Assembly: GCF_017301735.1 (NCBI RefSeq)
Contig: NZ_CP071090.1
Location: forward strand, 10,282,001-10,346,000
Direction: 5' to 3'
Source: Pyxidicoccus parkwaysis
GTDB taxonomy: Bacteria > Myxococcota > Myxococcia > Myxococcales > Myxococcaceae
DNA: 64,000 nt
A program made the position numbers and the translations under genes. Every line of letters begins with the position of its first letter. The stretch's first letter is position 1. The notes under the pieces are model-generated. The model saw nothing but the letters and a program-made list of their open reading frames with translations, was not told the origin of the DNA and made no database searches. This document shows positions 33,120-41,700 of the stretch, one piece after another.

Positions 33120-34223
33120 ATGAAGCAGCAGCTCGCGGGAGCCGTTGTCCTCGTATCACTCGTCACCACGGCCTGCACGGGGCCGGCGGCTTCCGGACAG
33201 GCGCCGTCCTCGGAGGCAGCCGCCACGGTGAAGGCGCCGCTGTCTCCGGCCGAGGCGCGTGAGTCGCTTCGCGCCGCCAATGTCGCCCTGGCCGAGGCGA
33301 TGGCGAAGAAGGGCTCCGCAGAGGGCATCGCGTCCTCCGCCGCCGCGGACGCGGTGCTGCTGCTGGACGGGGCGTACACGCTGCGCGGAGCCGATGCCAT
33401 CCGCACGAAGCTCTCCGCCGAACCGCTGGAGCGAGACGGCGTCCTCAGCGCGGAGCCCATCATCTGGGACATCAGCGCGGACGGACGGATGGGGTACGCG
33501 GTGGGGCAGATACTGCTCGACTCGACTGGGGGCGCGCCGGGAGCGTCCGCACCAGCGGGCCCGGCCGGAGGCGCCGCGCCGGGAGCATCCGGAGCGCAGG
33601 GCTCCGCCGCTTCGGCACCAGCCCCCGGAGCCCCGGCGGCGCCGCCCAAGCTGAAGCCCGGCAAGCGCTACCAGCGCTCCCTCACCGTGTGGACGCGCAC
33701 GCCCGACGGTCCGTGGCAGCTCGCGGCCGGCGTGCTCGGCAAGGCTCGCGGTCCTCTCGCCGTGCCTCCCACGTTCTCCATCGCCTCCACCGTGACGCCT
33801 CCGGTCACTGCGCCCTCCGCGCCCTCCGACGTGCTTGCGGAGGCCTTCGCCGCCGACTCGGCCTTCTCCGACCAGTCCGTGCGCGAGGGCATGGGCATCG
33901 CCTTCGTCACCTGGGCCGCGCCTGACGCCGTAATTCCCGGCGGCCCCAGCGGCCTCTTCGGCCACGCCGCCATCCAGGAGAACTACGGACCCATCACCCA
34001 CGAGCAGGTGGACCTGCGCTGGGAGCCGAAGCTCGGCGGCGCGGCCAGCTCCGGGGACATGGCCTACACCGTGGGCCGCGCCGTCTCCGTCTCGAAGGGC
34101 CCTGACGGAAAGCCGGAGACGCACTACGTGAAGTACCTCTCCGTCTGGCGCCGTCAGCCCGACGGCCAGTGGCGCTACGTCGCCGACAGCGGCAACGGCA
34201 ACCCGGGCCCCGAAGGCCCGTAG
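33120..34223 (+). CDS. Lipoprotein with two DUF4440/SnoaL-like domains
   Basis: 367 residues. The signal ends in a lipobox (LVTTAC). Two copies of an NTF2/SnoaL-like fold are visible: the first (about 40-215) with a Gly/Ala/Pro-rich insert of about 35 residues, the second (about 235-360). Each ends in a matching pattern, SLTVWTRTPDGPWQLAAG and YLSVWRRQPDGQWRYVAD. Such folds often bind small ligands. Function unknown. AGGAGGAAG lies 5 bases before the ATG. Confidence 0.8.
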   Translation: MKQQLAGAVVLVSLVTTACTGPAASGQAPSSEAAATVKAPLSPAEARESLRAANVALAEAMAKKGSAEGIASSAAADAVLLLDGAYTLRGADAIRTKLSAEPLERDGVLSAEPIIWDISADGRMGYAVGQILLDSTGGAPGASAPAGPAGGAAPGASGAQGSAASAPAPGAPAAPPKLKPGKRYQRSLTVWTRTPDGPWQLAAGVLGKARGPLAVPPTFSIASTVTPPVTAPSAPSDVLAEAFAADSAFSDQSVREGMGIAFVTWAAPDAVIPGGPSGLFGHAAIQENYGPITHEQVDLRWEPKLGGAASSGDMAYTVGRAVSVSKGPDGKPETHYVKYLSVWRRQPDGQWRYVADSGNGNPGPEGP

Positions 34224-34238
34224 GCCCGTGGCATCCAT

Positions 34239-34262
34239 CGCGGAAGGAACGTTCCTTCCGCG
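34239..34262. promoter_or_regulatory. 24-bp perfect palindrome after the lipoprotein gene
   Basis: The halves are CGCGGAAGGAAC and GTTCCTTCCGCG with no spacer. It lies 15 bp after a stop codon and upstream of nothing on the plus strand. With no loop it is a poor terminator; a protein-binding site is possible. The rest of 34224-34406 shows nothing recognised. Confidence 0.5.
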
Positions 34263-34406
34263 AACCCGCCACACGGCTTTCCTCTCGCAACCTGCGTGGA
34301 GAATCCGAGCCAGCGCATCAGCCGCGCCGGCCCACCGCGGAACCCGAGCGAGCGGACCGGGGTGCCACCCAACACGGTGGCACCCGCACGGCCCCGCCTC
34401 AGCGGC

Positions 34407-36008
34407 TCAGACGCGGAACGTGGTGGACAGGTCCTTGAGCTGACCCAGCGACGTGTTGATGGAGACCACGGCCTCCTCGGCCGTCATCGTCGCCGTCACC
34501 ACGTCGGCCATCATCGACGAGAGCTGCGTCATCACCTCGGTCATCTGCGCGATGCCCGCGTTCTGCTGGGTGACGGAGGCCACAATCTGCCGCGCGGCCT
34601 GGCTGCTCTCCTGCACCACCGTGGTGATTTCCTTCAGCGTGTTCGCCGAGGCGAGCACCTGCTCGATGCCCTCCTCCATCTTCTCGCTGTCCCCCTCGGC
34701 AATCGACACCGTCGAGCGGATGGCCTGGTTGATTTCGAGGAGAATCTTCCCGATGCGCTGCGTGCTCTGCAGCGACTGACCGCTGAGCGAACGCATCTCC
34801 CGCGCCACCACCGCGAAGCCCCGGCCCTCTTCACCGGCCCGCGCCGCCTCAATCGCCGCGTTCAGCGCCAGCACGTTGGACTGGTCCGCCAGGTCCTTCA
34901 CGCTGCTGATGATTTCGCCCGCGTGCACGGCCTGGTCGCTCAGGTGCGCGATACTGCCCACCAGCGCGCCCACGCGCTGGCGAATCTGCTGGAGGCCCTC
35001 GGCGCTCTGCTCAATGGACTGCTGGCCCGAGGAGCTGAACGCGTCCGCCTGAGCCGCCACCTTCAGCACCATCTCCGCACGGCTGGCCGCCATGCTGGAC
35101 GTCTGCGCGATTTCCGCAATCGTGGTGCTCGCCTCGGTGAGGCTGCGGGACTGGTTGGTGAGGAAGTTCACCTGCTCCTGGCTCGCCTGCGTCAGCCGGC
35201 CCGCCGCCGCGGACAGGTCCGTCACCACCGAGGCAATGGTGCTCGGCACGCTGCGCAGCCGGTCCACCATCACCTTGAAGCCGCGCGCCAGCTCGCCCAC
35301 CTCGTCCTGGCCGCTCACGTCGATGGCCTGCGTGAGGTCTCCCTCCTTCGCAATCTTCGTGGCCACCGTCGTCAGCGAGTCGAGCGGCACCGTCACCTCG
35401 CGGTGCAGCCAGAGCGCCAGCAGCACCGTCGACACGATGCCCGCCACCACCAGCACGATGACCAGCACCTGCATGGTGACTTGCAGCCCCTTCAGCTCCT
35501 CGTAGGACGCGTCGATGTTCTTCGCGTCCTCCTGCGCGGCCTGCTGGAAGGCGCCGTGGAGCGACTGGTACGAGGCCTCCCACTTCGCGCGAGCGGCCTC
35601 CGCCTGCGCGTCACCCTTCACCGCGAGCGACAGGGCCTGCTCGGCGTCGGACCAGTACGAGGTCAGCGCCGCCTTGAGCGTGTCGGCGCGCTCCGGCTTT
35701 CCGCCGGGCACCTCGCGCGCGAGGTCGAGCTTCGTCTGCAGCTCCTTCACCTCCGCGCGCAGCGGCTCCATGCCGCTGTCCGACTTGCGCGCCACCTCGG
35801 CCACGGCGGCGCGGTGCAGCCCCGGGTAGCGGAGGTTCACCTCACGGCTCAGCTCGATGGCCGGCACGTGGGAGGAGTTGATGCGCTCGTACACACGGCC
35901 CGACAACAGCCCCAGCGTCACGAACGCCACGAGAATCGCCACGAGGAACACGCCAGCCACGGCGGGAACCACCATCATCTTCTGCATCAACTTCAGCTTC
36001 AGACGCAC
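34407..36008 (-). CDS. Methyl-accepting chemotaxis protein
   Basis: 533 residues. A membrane segment (about 12-36), a four-helix-type periplasmic sensor (38-180), a second membrane segment (182-203), a HAMP domain (204-256) and the signalling domain (270-533) are present. The hairpin tip is intact: NVLALNAAIEAARAGEEGRGFAVVA. This transmembrane receptor would control a CheA kinase, either for motility or, as often in myxobacteria, another output. No che genes are beside it. The ligand is unknown. Confidence 0.94.
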   Translation of the reverse strand: MRLKLKLMQKMMVVPAVAGVFLVAILVAFVTLGLLSGRVYERINSSHVPAIELSREVNLRYPGLHRAAVAEVARKSDSGMEPLRAEVKELQTKLDLAREVPGGKPERADTLKAALTSYWSDAEQALSLAVKGDAQAEAARAKWEASYQSLHGAFQQAAQEDAKNIDASYEELKGLQVTMQVLVIVLVVAGIVSTVLLALWLHREVTVPLDSLTTVATKIAKEGDLTQAIDVSGQDEVGELARGFKVMVDRLRSVPSTIASVVTDLSAAAGRLTQASQEQVNFLTNQSRSLTEASTTIAEIAQTSSMAASRAEMVLKVAAQADAFSSSGQQSIEQSAEGLQQIRQRVGALVGSIAHLSDQAVHAGEIISSVKDLADQSNVLALNAAIEAARAGEEGRGFAVVAREMRSLSGQSLQSTQRIGKILLEINQAIRSTVSIAEGDSEKMEEGIEQVLASANTLKEITTVVQESSQAARQIVASVTQQNAGIAQMTEVMTQLSSMMADVVTATMTAEEAVVSINTSLGQLKDLSTTFRV

Positions 36009-36394
36009 CGGGCGCCCTCCCTACCGTGAGCGGTCCCCGGGCACGCCACGCGCTGGCCCATGCTCCAGGCCAGAGCCCGGCAATTGAAGCGGGGCCCCGA
36101 GCAGGGCCTGCTGCGCCAGCACATGTCGTCATCCTTCCAAGGGCCCGAAAAATTGAAGGACCCCCGCTGCCCCGGCGGACCACTGATCCGCCGCGCGGCG
36201 TAGGATAGCGAACTGAACACCGCACTGCTAAGCCCCCACGCCCCGTGCCATTTTTGGGGCCGGGACAGGCTCCCTGAGCCGTGGGTATCAGTCGACCCCC
36301 TCCAGCGGAGGCCGATCAGCGGACCCACGCCGGGTCCGGTGGGAGGTCTACCCACCCGGAGCAGCGGGCCCCGAAGCCGGGTGCGCGAGAGACG

Positions 36395-36438
36395 GCCCCC
36401 GCTCGCACGGAGGGGGGTGAGGCTGGCGAGCGGGGGCC
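36395..36438 (-). terminator. Strong hairpin, terminator of the metalloprotease-HEAT operon
   Basis: A 13-bp perfect stem (GGCCCCCGCTCGC 36395-36407 with GCGAGCGGGGGCC 36426-36438) with an 18-base loop begins 17 bases after the HEAT gene stop. It has no T tract but is strong enough to stop or protect the transcript. The remainder of 36009-36394 is the upstream region of the receptor gene and holds nothing else recognised. Confidence 0.65.
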
Positions 36439-36454
36439 ATCTACGTGACGGCGG

Positions 36455-37258
36455 CTAACGGCTGTTCAGCGCCTCCATCAGTCGAGCCTTGAGCTTGGGG
36501 CTGGTGCTCTCACCCACGGAAGCGGCCTGACGCTGAATCACGTCCGTGCGCCCCATGAAGCGCAGGCCGTCGAGCGCGGCGACCCGCACGGACGTGGGCT
36601 CCTCCCGGTTGCCGAGCACGGCCCCCAGCAGGTCCGCGTACGTGTCGAGCCGCAGGTTGCCCACCTGCCGCAGCGCGAGCTTGCGCACCTCCGGGTGCGA
36701 GGTGCCGCCGTTCGCGAACTTCGCGAGGAGCTCACCCTCATCGGAGGTGAAGAGGCCGCGGCGGGCCAGGTCGGACATCGCGCTGTAGTGCAGGTACGGA
36801 ATGGACGAGCCGAGCATCGACAGCGCCACCCGCTTGAAGGCCCGCGGGTCTCGCTGCGTCTGCTGGTAGTCCGCAATCGCGGCCCGGTAGCTCTCCGCCT
36901 CTCGCGGGTCCACGTCCACGATGGAGTAGATGCTGGTCGCCAGCGAGAGCGCGCCCCGCTCGTCCTGCGCGAGGAAGAGCAGGTAGTAGTTGCCCACCGC
37001 GAGCCGCAGGTCCGCGGTGTACGCGTCCTGCACGAGGCGGAACTCGGAGGGGGTCTCGCCGAGGAGCGGCACCGACGTCGCGAAGCTCATCGTCTCGATG
37101 TCGTTGGACCTGAGCTGCGCGATGACCGCGACCTGCGAGGCCGCCAGTTGGTGGCCAAGCGCATCGCCTCCGGGCGGGATGTCCAGCGCGAGCGCCCTGC
37201 CCGAGCAGAGGAGGAGGGCCATGCAGAGGATGGAGCTGAACAAGACTTGTTTCTTCAT
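36455..37258 (-). CDS. Secreted HEAT-repeat protein
   Basis: 267 residues with a signal peptide (VLFSSILCMALLLCSGRALA). The C-terminal half (about 145-265) shows HEAT/PBS-lyase-like helical repeats: GTSHPEVRKLALRQVGNL, then EEPTSVRVAALDGLRFMG and STSPKLKARLMEAL. These form a protein-binding solenoid. The N-terminal 120 residues are unassigned. It starts 20 bp after the metalloprotease gene on the same strand, so it is probably co-expressed and may assist or restrain that protease. Confidence 0.8.
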   Translation of the reverse strand: MKKQVLFSSILCMALLLCSGRALALDIPPGGDALGHQLAASQVAVIAQLRSNDIETMSFATSVPLLGETPSEFRLVQDAYTADLRLAVGNYYLLFLAQDERGALSLATSIYSIVDVDPREAESYRAAIADYQQTQRDPRAFKRVALSMLGSSIPYLHYSAMSDLARRGLFTSDEGELLAKFANGGTSHPEVRKLALRQVGNLRLDTYADLLGAVLGNREEPTSVRVAALDGLRFMGRTDVIQRQAASVGESTSPKLKARLMEALNSR

Positions 37259-37278
37259 GGGGTGTCTCTCGTCTGGGC

Positions 37279-38373
37279 TCAGGGGTGGATGATTTGGAGG
37301 TAGCTCTTGCCGTACTTCTCGAAGTACGGCGTCTTCTTCGAGCGGGTGTTCGGGTTCGACTGGCCGATGCGGGCGAAGAGCTCCGACTTGGGGCCCGCGT
37401 CCATGATGTGGTGACCCACGTCGAAGCGGTCCGCGGGGTGCGCGTCGTCGTACGCCTCGCAGTTGTGGAAGCCCTCGCAGCCGTGCAGATACGCCTCACC
37501 ATCCGCCGTCAGACCCAGGCTGTGGCCCACCTCGTGCGCGACGGTGCGGCCAATGGCTGTCGACACGTCCTCCACCCGCGTGGCCACCGAGTCGGTGAGC
37601 TCCGCGGGAGTGGTGGAGATGAGCCGGTCCTCCATCACGCAGCGGAACGTGTGGAGGTAGATTTTCGTCGTCTGCGTCTTGTTGGTGTTCTTGTAGTCCC
37701 CCGGTGATTCGCCGAAGAGGTTGCAGCCGGTCCCGACGAGGAACTTCACCGTGTGCACGCCCGTCCCCGGCGCCTCGACGAGGGTGACGGCGACGTTGGC
37801 GTAGGCGTTCGTGAAGAAGTTCCGGATGCCTGTCTTCACGTCGGCGACGAAGGCCGCCTGCTGCGCGGGGGTGAGCGGCGTGCTGAGCGTGCTCGTGGCA
37901 ATCGCCTTGATTTCAGCGTCGAGGCCCGCGGTGGACCAGTCGAGGAACACCGGCTGGCTTCCGTTGGCGAAGAGGTCGTTCTTCCGCTCGAGGATGAAGT
38001 CGTCGATGGGGCCGTTGACCGTGCCGCTGCCCGTCGAGCGCTTCGTCTCTCCGTCGAGCACGTTGACACCGAGTGAGAGCGCCACGTTCGGGAACTCCCA
38101 CAAGTTGCCGGACCCCGTGGCGGTCCACGGGAGGAACGCGCCTCCGTTGACGCGCAGCCGGGCCGAGCCCGCCACGTTCTCCTGCCACACCAGCGTCGAG
38201 TCGTCGTAGCGCCCGATGTTGCCTCGGATGGTCTTCGTGGCCGTGGTGACCAGGATGTCGGTCTGCGGCTCGGTGACGCAGCCCCGGTCGAAGCCGAAGA
38301 GAGGAATTGCCACCAGCGCGAGCCCCATGACCCACTTCCTGGATGCGGGCCGCGCGGAGAAGGGTGCCCTCAT
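37279..38373 (-). CDS. Secreted metzincin-like zinc metalloprotease
   Basis: 364 residues. AAGGA lies 7 bases before the ATG at 38373; another ATG two codons earlier is too close to it. A signal peptide (VMGLALVAIPLFGF) and a Cys at FDRGC near the cleavage point are seen. A beta-rich N-domain precedes the protease site HEVGHSLGLTAD (His near 280), which has the HExxHxxGxxx arrangement with an acidic or His third ligand. A Cys-rich segment (LHGCEGFHNCEAYDD) follows. The gene has a sigma-54 promoter and upstream repeats that match those of the Rhs gene. Confidence 0.82.
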   Translation of the reverse strand: MRAPFSARPASRKWVMGLALVAIPLFGFDRGCVTEPQTDILVTTATKTIRGNIGRYDDSTLVWQENVAGSARLRVNGGAFLPWTATGSGNLWEFPNVALSLGVNVLDGETKRSTGSGTVNGPIDDFILERKNDLFANGSQPVFLDWSTAGLDAEIKAIATSTLSTPLTPAQQAAFVADVKTGIRNFFTNAYANVAVTLVEAPGTGVHTVKFLVGTGCNLFGESPGDYKNTNKTQTTKIYLHTFRCVMEDRLISTTPAELTDSVATRVEDVSTAIGRTVAHEVGHSLGLTADGEAYLHGCEGFHNCEAYDDAHPADRFDVGHHIMDAGPKSELFARIGQSNPNTRSKKTPYFEKYGKSYLQIIHP

Positions 38374-38425
38374 GTACATGTCCTTTTTCAAGCCGGGCGG
38401 GAGGTCGCCCGTGGCGGCGGGCCAT

Positions 38426-38441
38426 TGCAGCCGGCCTGCCA
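38426..38441 (-). promoter_or_regulatory. Sigma-54 promoter of the metalloprotease operon
   Basis: Read on the minus strand, TGGCAGGCCGGCTGCA has GG and GC 10 bases apart and differs from the consensus at two positions. Transcription would start near 38415, a leader of about 42 bases. The 21 bases at 38421-38441 are identical to 46273-46293, the promoter of the Rhs gene. Confidence 0.8.
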
Positions 38442-38519
38442 ACGGCCCATCAGCCTTGAGGCGCCGCACAGCCAGACACGCGAGAGGCAATGCCTGCCTT
38501 TGGGGAGCAGCGCAGCTGG

Positions 38520-38553
38520 GGCAGGTCTTGCCCGACGGGCAATCATTACCCGC
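38520..38553. promoter_or_regulatory. Upstream activator site of the metalloprotease operon
   Basis: An inverted repeat TTGCCC-GAC-GGGCAA (38528-38542) is followed by a third half-site TTACCC (38546-38551). The 34-bp block matches 46372-46405 at about 30 positions. It sits 87 bp upstream of the sigma-54 promoter, the usual distance for an enhancer site. Confidence 0.75.
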
Positions 38554-38585
38554 GCCATCAGGCCCACCGGGGTTTGCTTCTCGCC

Positions 38586-38759
38586 ATGAAGCCTTCCAGG
38601 CCCCTCGGCACGAGAGAGGCCATGGACGCGGTCCAGCGGAGCTTCGCGTCCCCCTTCGAGCCGGGACGCCTCTCCATGCGGGTAATGGCCGTGTCGCCCG
38701 CCCGGTGCACACCCGCCGGGCGGACGGTCTCGGCGAGCCCCCGGCAGGGGCTCGTGTGA
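38586..38759 (+). pseudogene. Remnant of an FHA-sigma-54 activator gene (N-terminus only)
   Basis: The ATG at 38586 opens a 57-codon frame. EAMDAVQRSFASPFEPGRLS matches the N-terminus of the activator at 46444 (ETVDAVQQGPVSPTEPGRLS). The similarity stops after about 45 residues, before the FHA domain, and the frame ends at 38759 beside the Rhs stop codon. The upstream DNA is also duplicated. This is the stub of a second activator copy, not a working gene. Confidence 0.72.
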
Positions 38760-38780
38760 GCCCCGTGCCGGAGAGTGAAG

Positions 38781-41700
38781 CTATGGGATTGGGAGCACCG
38801 CCGCTCCGTAGCACATGCCAAGCACGATGGTGCCCTGGCTCGACTGGAGCGTGTTCGCAATCTGCGCGGGCGTCATGCTCACCACGTCGACGATGCGGAC
38901 GCCGGGGAGGTGGGCCAGGTTGGCGATGTCCTCGGGATAGAACTTGAACGCCCCCTGGTCCACGACGAACTCGCCGCTCGGCGTGCCGTGGACGCCGGTA
39001 ATCACGGTGATGTCCCTGACCCCTGCCGAGTACAGCTGGTTGACGCGAGCCATGACTTGACGCCCGTTGGTCTCCGCTGCCGCGCCCCAGACTCTTCCGC
39101 CGGCTTGATTGGTGACGGCGGCCCAGGCTCCACCGGAGGGCGCGGGCGTCACGCTCCGGCCGGGAGACCCACCGCCCGGAGACGGAAATCGGATTGGCGT
39201 CGTGATGACGTTGGGCATCTGCGCCATGCCCGGCGCCATCTGCGCGCCGGCCTTGGCCATGTTCAGCAGGCAGTCGCCGGGCGTGCGGCAGGGAATCGTG
39301 GGGTCCTGCAGCCACTTGATGTGCTGGCTCACCTCGGACGCGCTCATGGGACGGGCGGCACCGGCCACGTCGAGGGTCGCGCCGCTCGACGGACGCGTGG
39401 GCTCGTCGAGGCCGTTCCACCACCTGCGGAACTGCGAGCCGGGCGTTGAGCCGTTGCCCGGGTTGTTGAACTTGACCACGGGGAAGATGAGGTTGCCCCA
39501 CGACCAGGGAGAGTGGACGTCGAAGGAGTTGTCGCCCGCGAGTGAATCCTCCGCCGCAGGCGCCGAGGCGGGCACGGGCTCGGCGGCCACCCGGGCGGCC
39601 GCGCCGTCGGAGTCGCGGGTGAAGGTCACAATCGTGGTGGAGACGATGGTCTCGTTGTTGGCGAAGTTCTCCTCGCGCCCGTCGAACTCGCTCGTGAGCG
39701 TGCCCGAGACCTGGCCGGTGTCGACCACGGTGTCGGAGGGTTCGTTATCGAAGCCCGATGGGTCCGTGTACTTGAGCGGGTTGTTGAGGACGTACGAATA
39801 GGCATTCCAGCGCTGCGGGTCGAAGGGGTTGCTGACGAGCGGGTCCGTCTGCAGGAAGCGCCCGACGCGCGGGTCGTAGATGCGGCCCTTCATGTTGACG
39901 AGGCCGAGCGCTATCTCCCCCTCGTGGCTGGTGAAGCCCAGGGTGTGGAGGGAGCTATAGGGCCCGCTCGCGCCGTTCTTCCACACGGGGTCTCGCTGCA
40001 GGCCCCAGGCGTCGTAGCTGCGGCGCTCCTTGACGACGCCGGCATTGGTCGCCACCACGTCGGTGGAGCCGAGGACATCGGGGTGCAGGTACACCACCTC
40101 GTCGTCCGTCTGCGCCTCGCGAGTGATGGCGACTCGCGAAGTGCCGGTGGTGACGTAGAAGATGTGCTTGTCGGCGTTGGGGTCGCGCCGGTGCTCGTAC
40201 AGGTCGCCGAAGTACGTCGTCTCGCTCTTGCCGTCGGTCTGGTAGATGCGGTGCTGGTGGCCGTCGTAGGCGAACTTCGTCACCTGCGCGCTCGACTTGG
40301 ACGTGTAGCTCGCGGGGAGGTCGAACGCGGTGTAGGTGATGCTCGCGTCGGGGCGCAGCGTCTGATTGCCGACGGCGTCGTACTTGAACCCGAGCCCGCC
40401 GGCGTCGATGACGGCGTTGGCGTGGTTGGAGTCGTAGGTGTACTTGCCCACGTCCCACTTCGCCTGGATGTTGCCGTTGGGCAGATAGGTCACCCAGGCG
40501 CTGCTGCAATCAGGGGGGCCGTCCTTGCCCTCCTGCTTGGGCGGCACGTCGTCAATCCAGCTGCAGCCGAGGCGGTCTAGCGCGTCGTACGTGAAGTGCT
40601 CCACCTGCAGCGTGCCGGCGGAGACGGTGTCGGCGCGCGTCCTCATGTTGAAGTGGCCGTCCCACGTGTAGCTCAGGTCCTGGAAGAACTGGCCGCTGCT
40701 GTAGCCAGTCTGGAGGCGCGAGATGCGCCGCGTGTTGGGGTCGTAGCCGATGTGGCGCTCCACCTTGCCCTGGAATGCCTCGACGGTGGGCGCCCCCCAG
40801 CCGTTGGTCGACTCGAGCGTCCACAGCGCCAGGCTGCTGGCCTGGTCGCGCACGGAGACGAGGTGGCCGAAGGCATCGTAGGTGTTCACGATGGTGAGCG
40901 GCGTGATGTTGGGCACCTGCGGGTAGGTCAGCGCGCTGAGGCGTCCGTAGCTGTCGTAGGCGAACTTCGCTGACAGCACGTTGCCGCCAATGTCCTGGGA
41001 CATCTCGGCAATGCGGCCGAACTTGTCGTACGCATAGCCGGACCTCGTGCCGTCAGGGGAAATCACCGCGGCGAGCGCGCCGCGCGCCACCTTGCCGACA
41101 CCGAGCGGCGCCGTGTCATAGAGCCACTCGGTCATGCCGTCAGGGTCCTTGCGCGCCTGCCGCCGCCCGAGGACGTCGTACGTGGTCTTGAAGACGCGGT
41201 TGAGCGCGTCCTCCGCGCGGGTCTGCTCGCCGAAGCCGTTGTATTCGAGCCGGGTGGCGCCGCGGTTGGGGTCCACCACCTCGCGGATGCGCTGCAGCGG
41301 GTCACGCGCCGTGGTGGTGATGTCGCCCGCGTGGTCCACCCTCCACACCGCGCCGAAGGGCCCGTAGGTGTAGCTCGCCTCCGCGCCGTTGATGGGCGGC
41401 ACCACCTTGTCGACGCGGCCGAGCGCGTCGTACACGACCTGCGTCTTCGCCTGCGGCACGGGGCCGTTGGAGTCCGTGCGCGCCTCCGTGAGCCCGGCGT
41501 ACTCGAACGTCACCGTGTTCCAAGGCGCCTGCGCGGTGAGCATGCGCCCGGAGCCGTCGTAGGTGTACTGCACGTACTTCTTCATCCAAGCCGGGTCACC
41601 GTCGAGGTACGGCAGCGACTTCCGGAGCTGACGGCCCAGCGTGTCGTACTCGAGGTCGATGGAGTACCGGGGCGTGGTGGTGCAGTTCGAGCCGTTGCAC

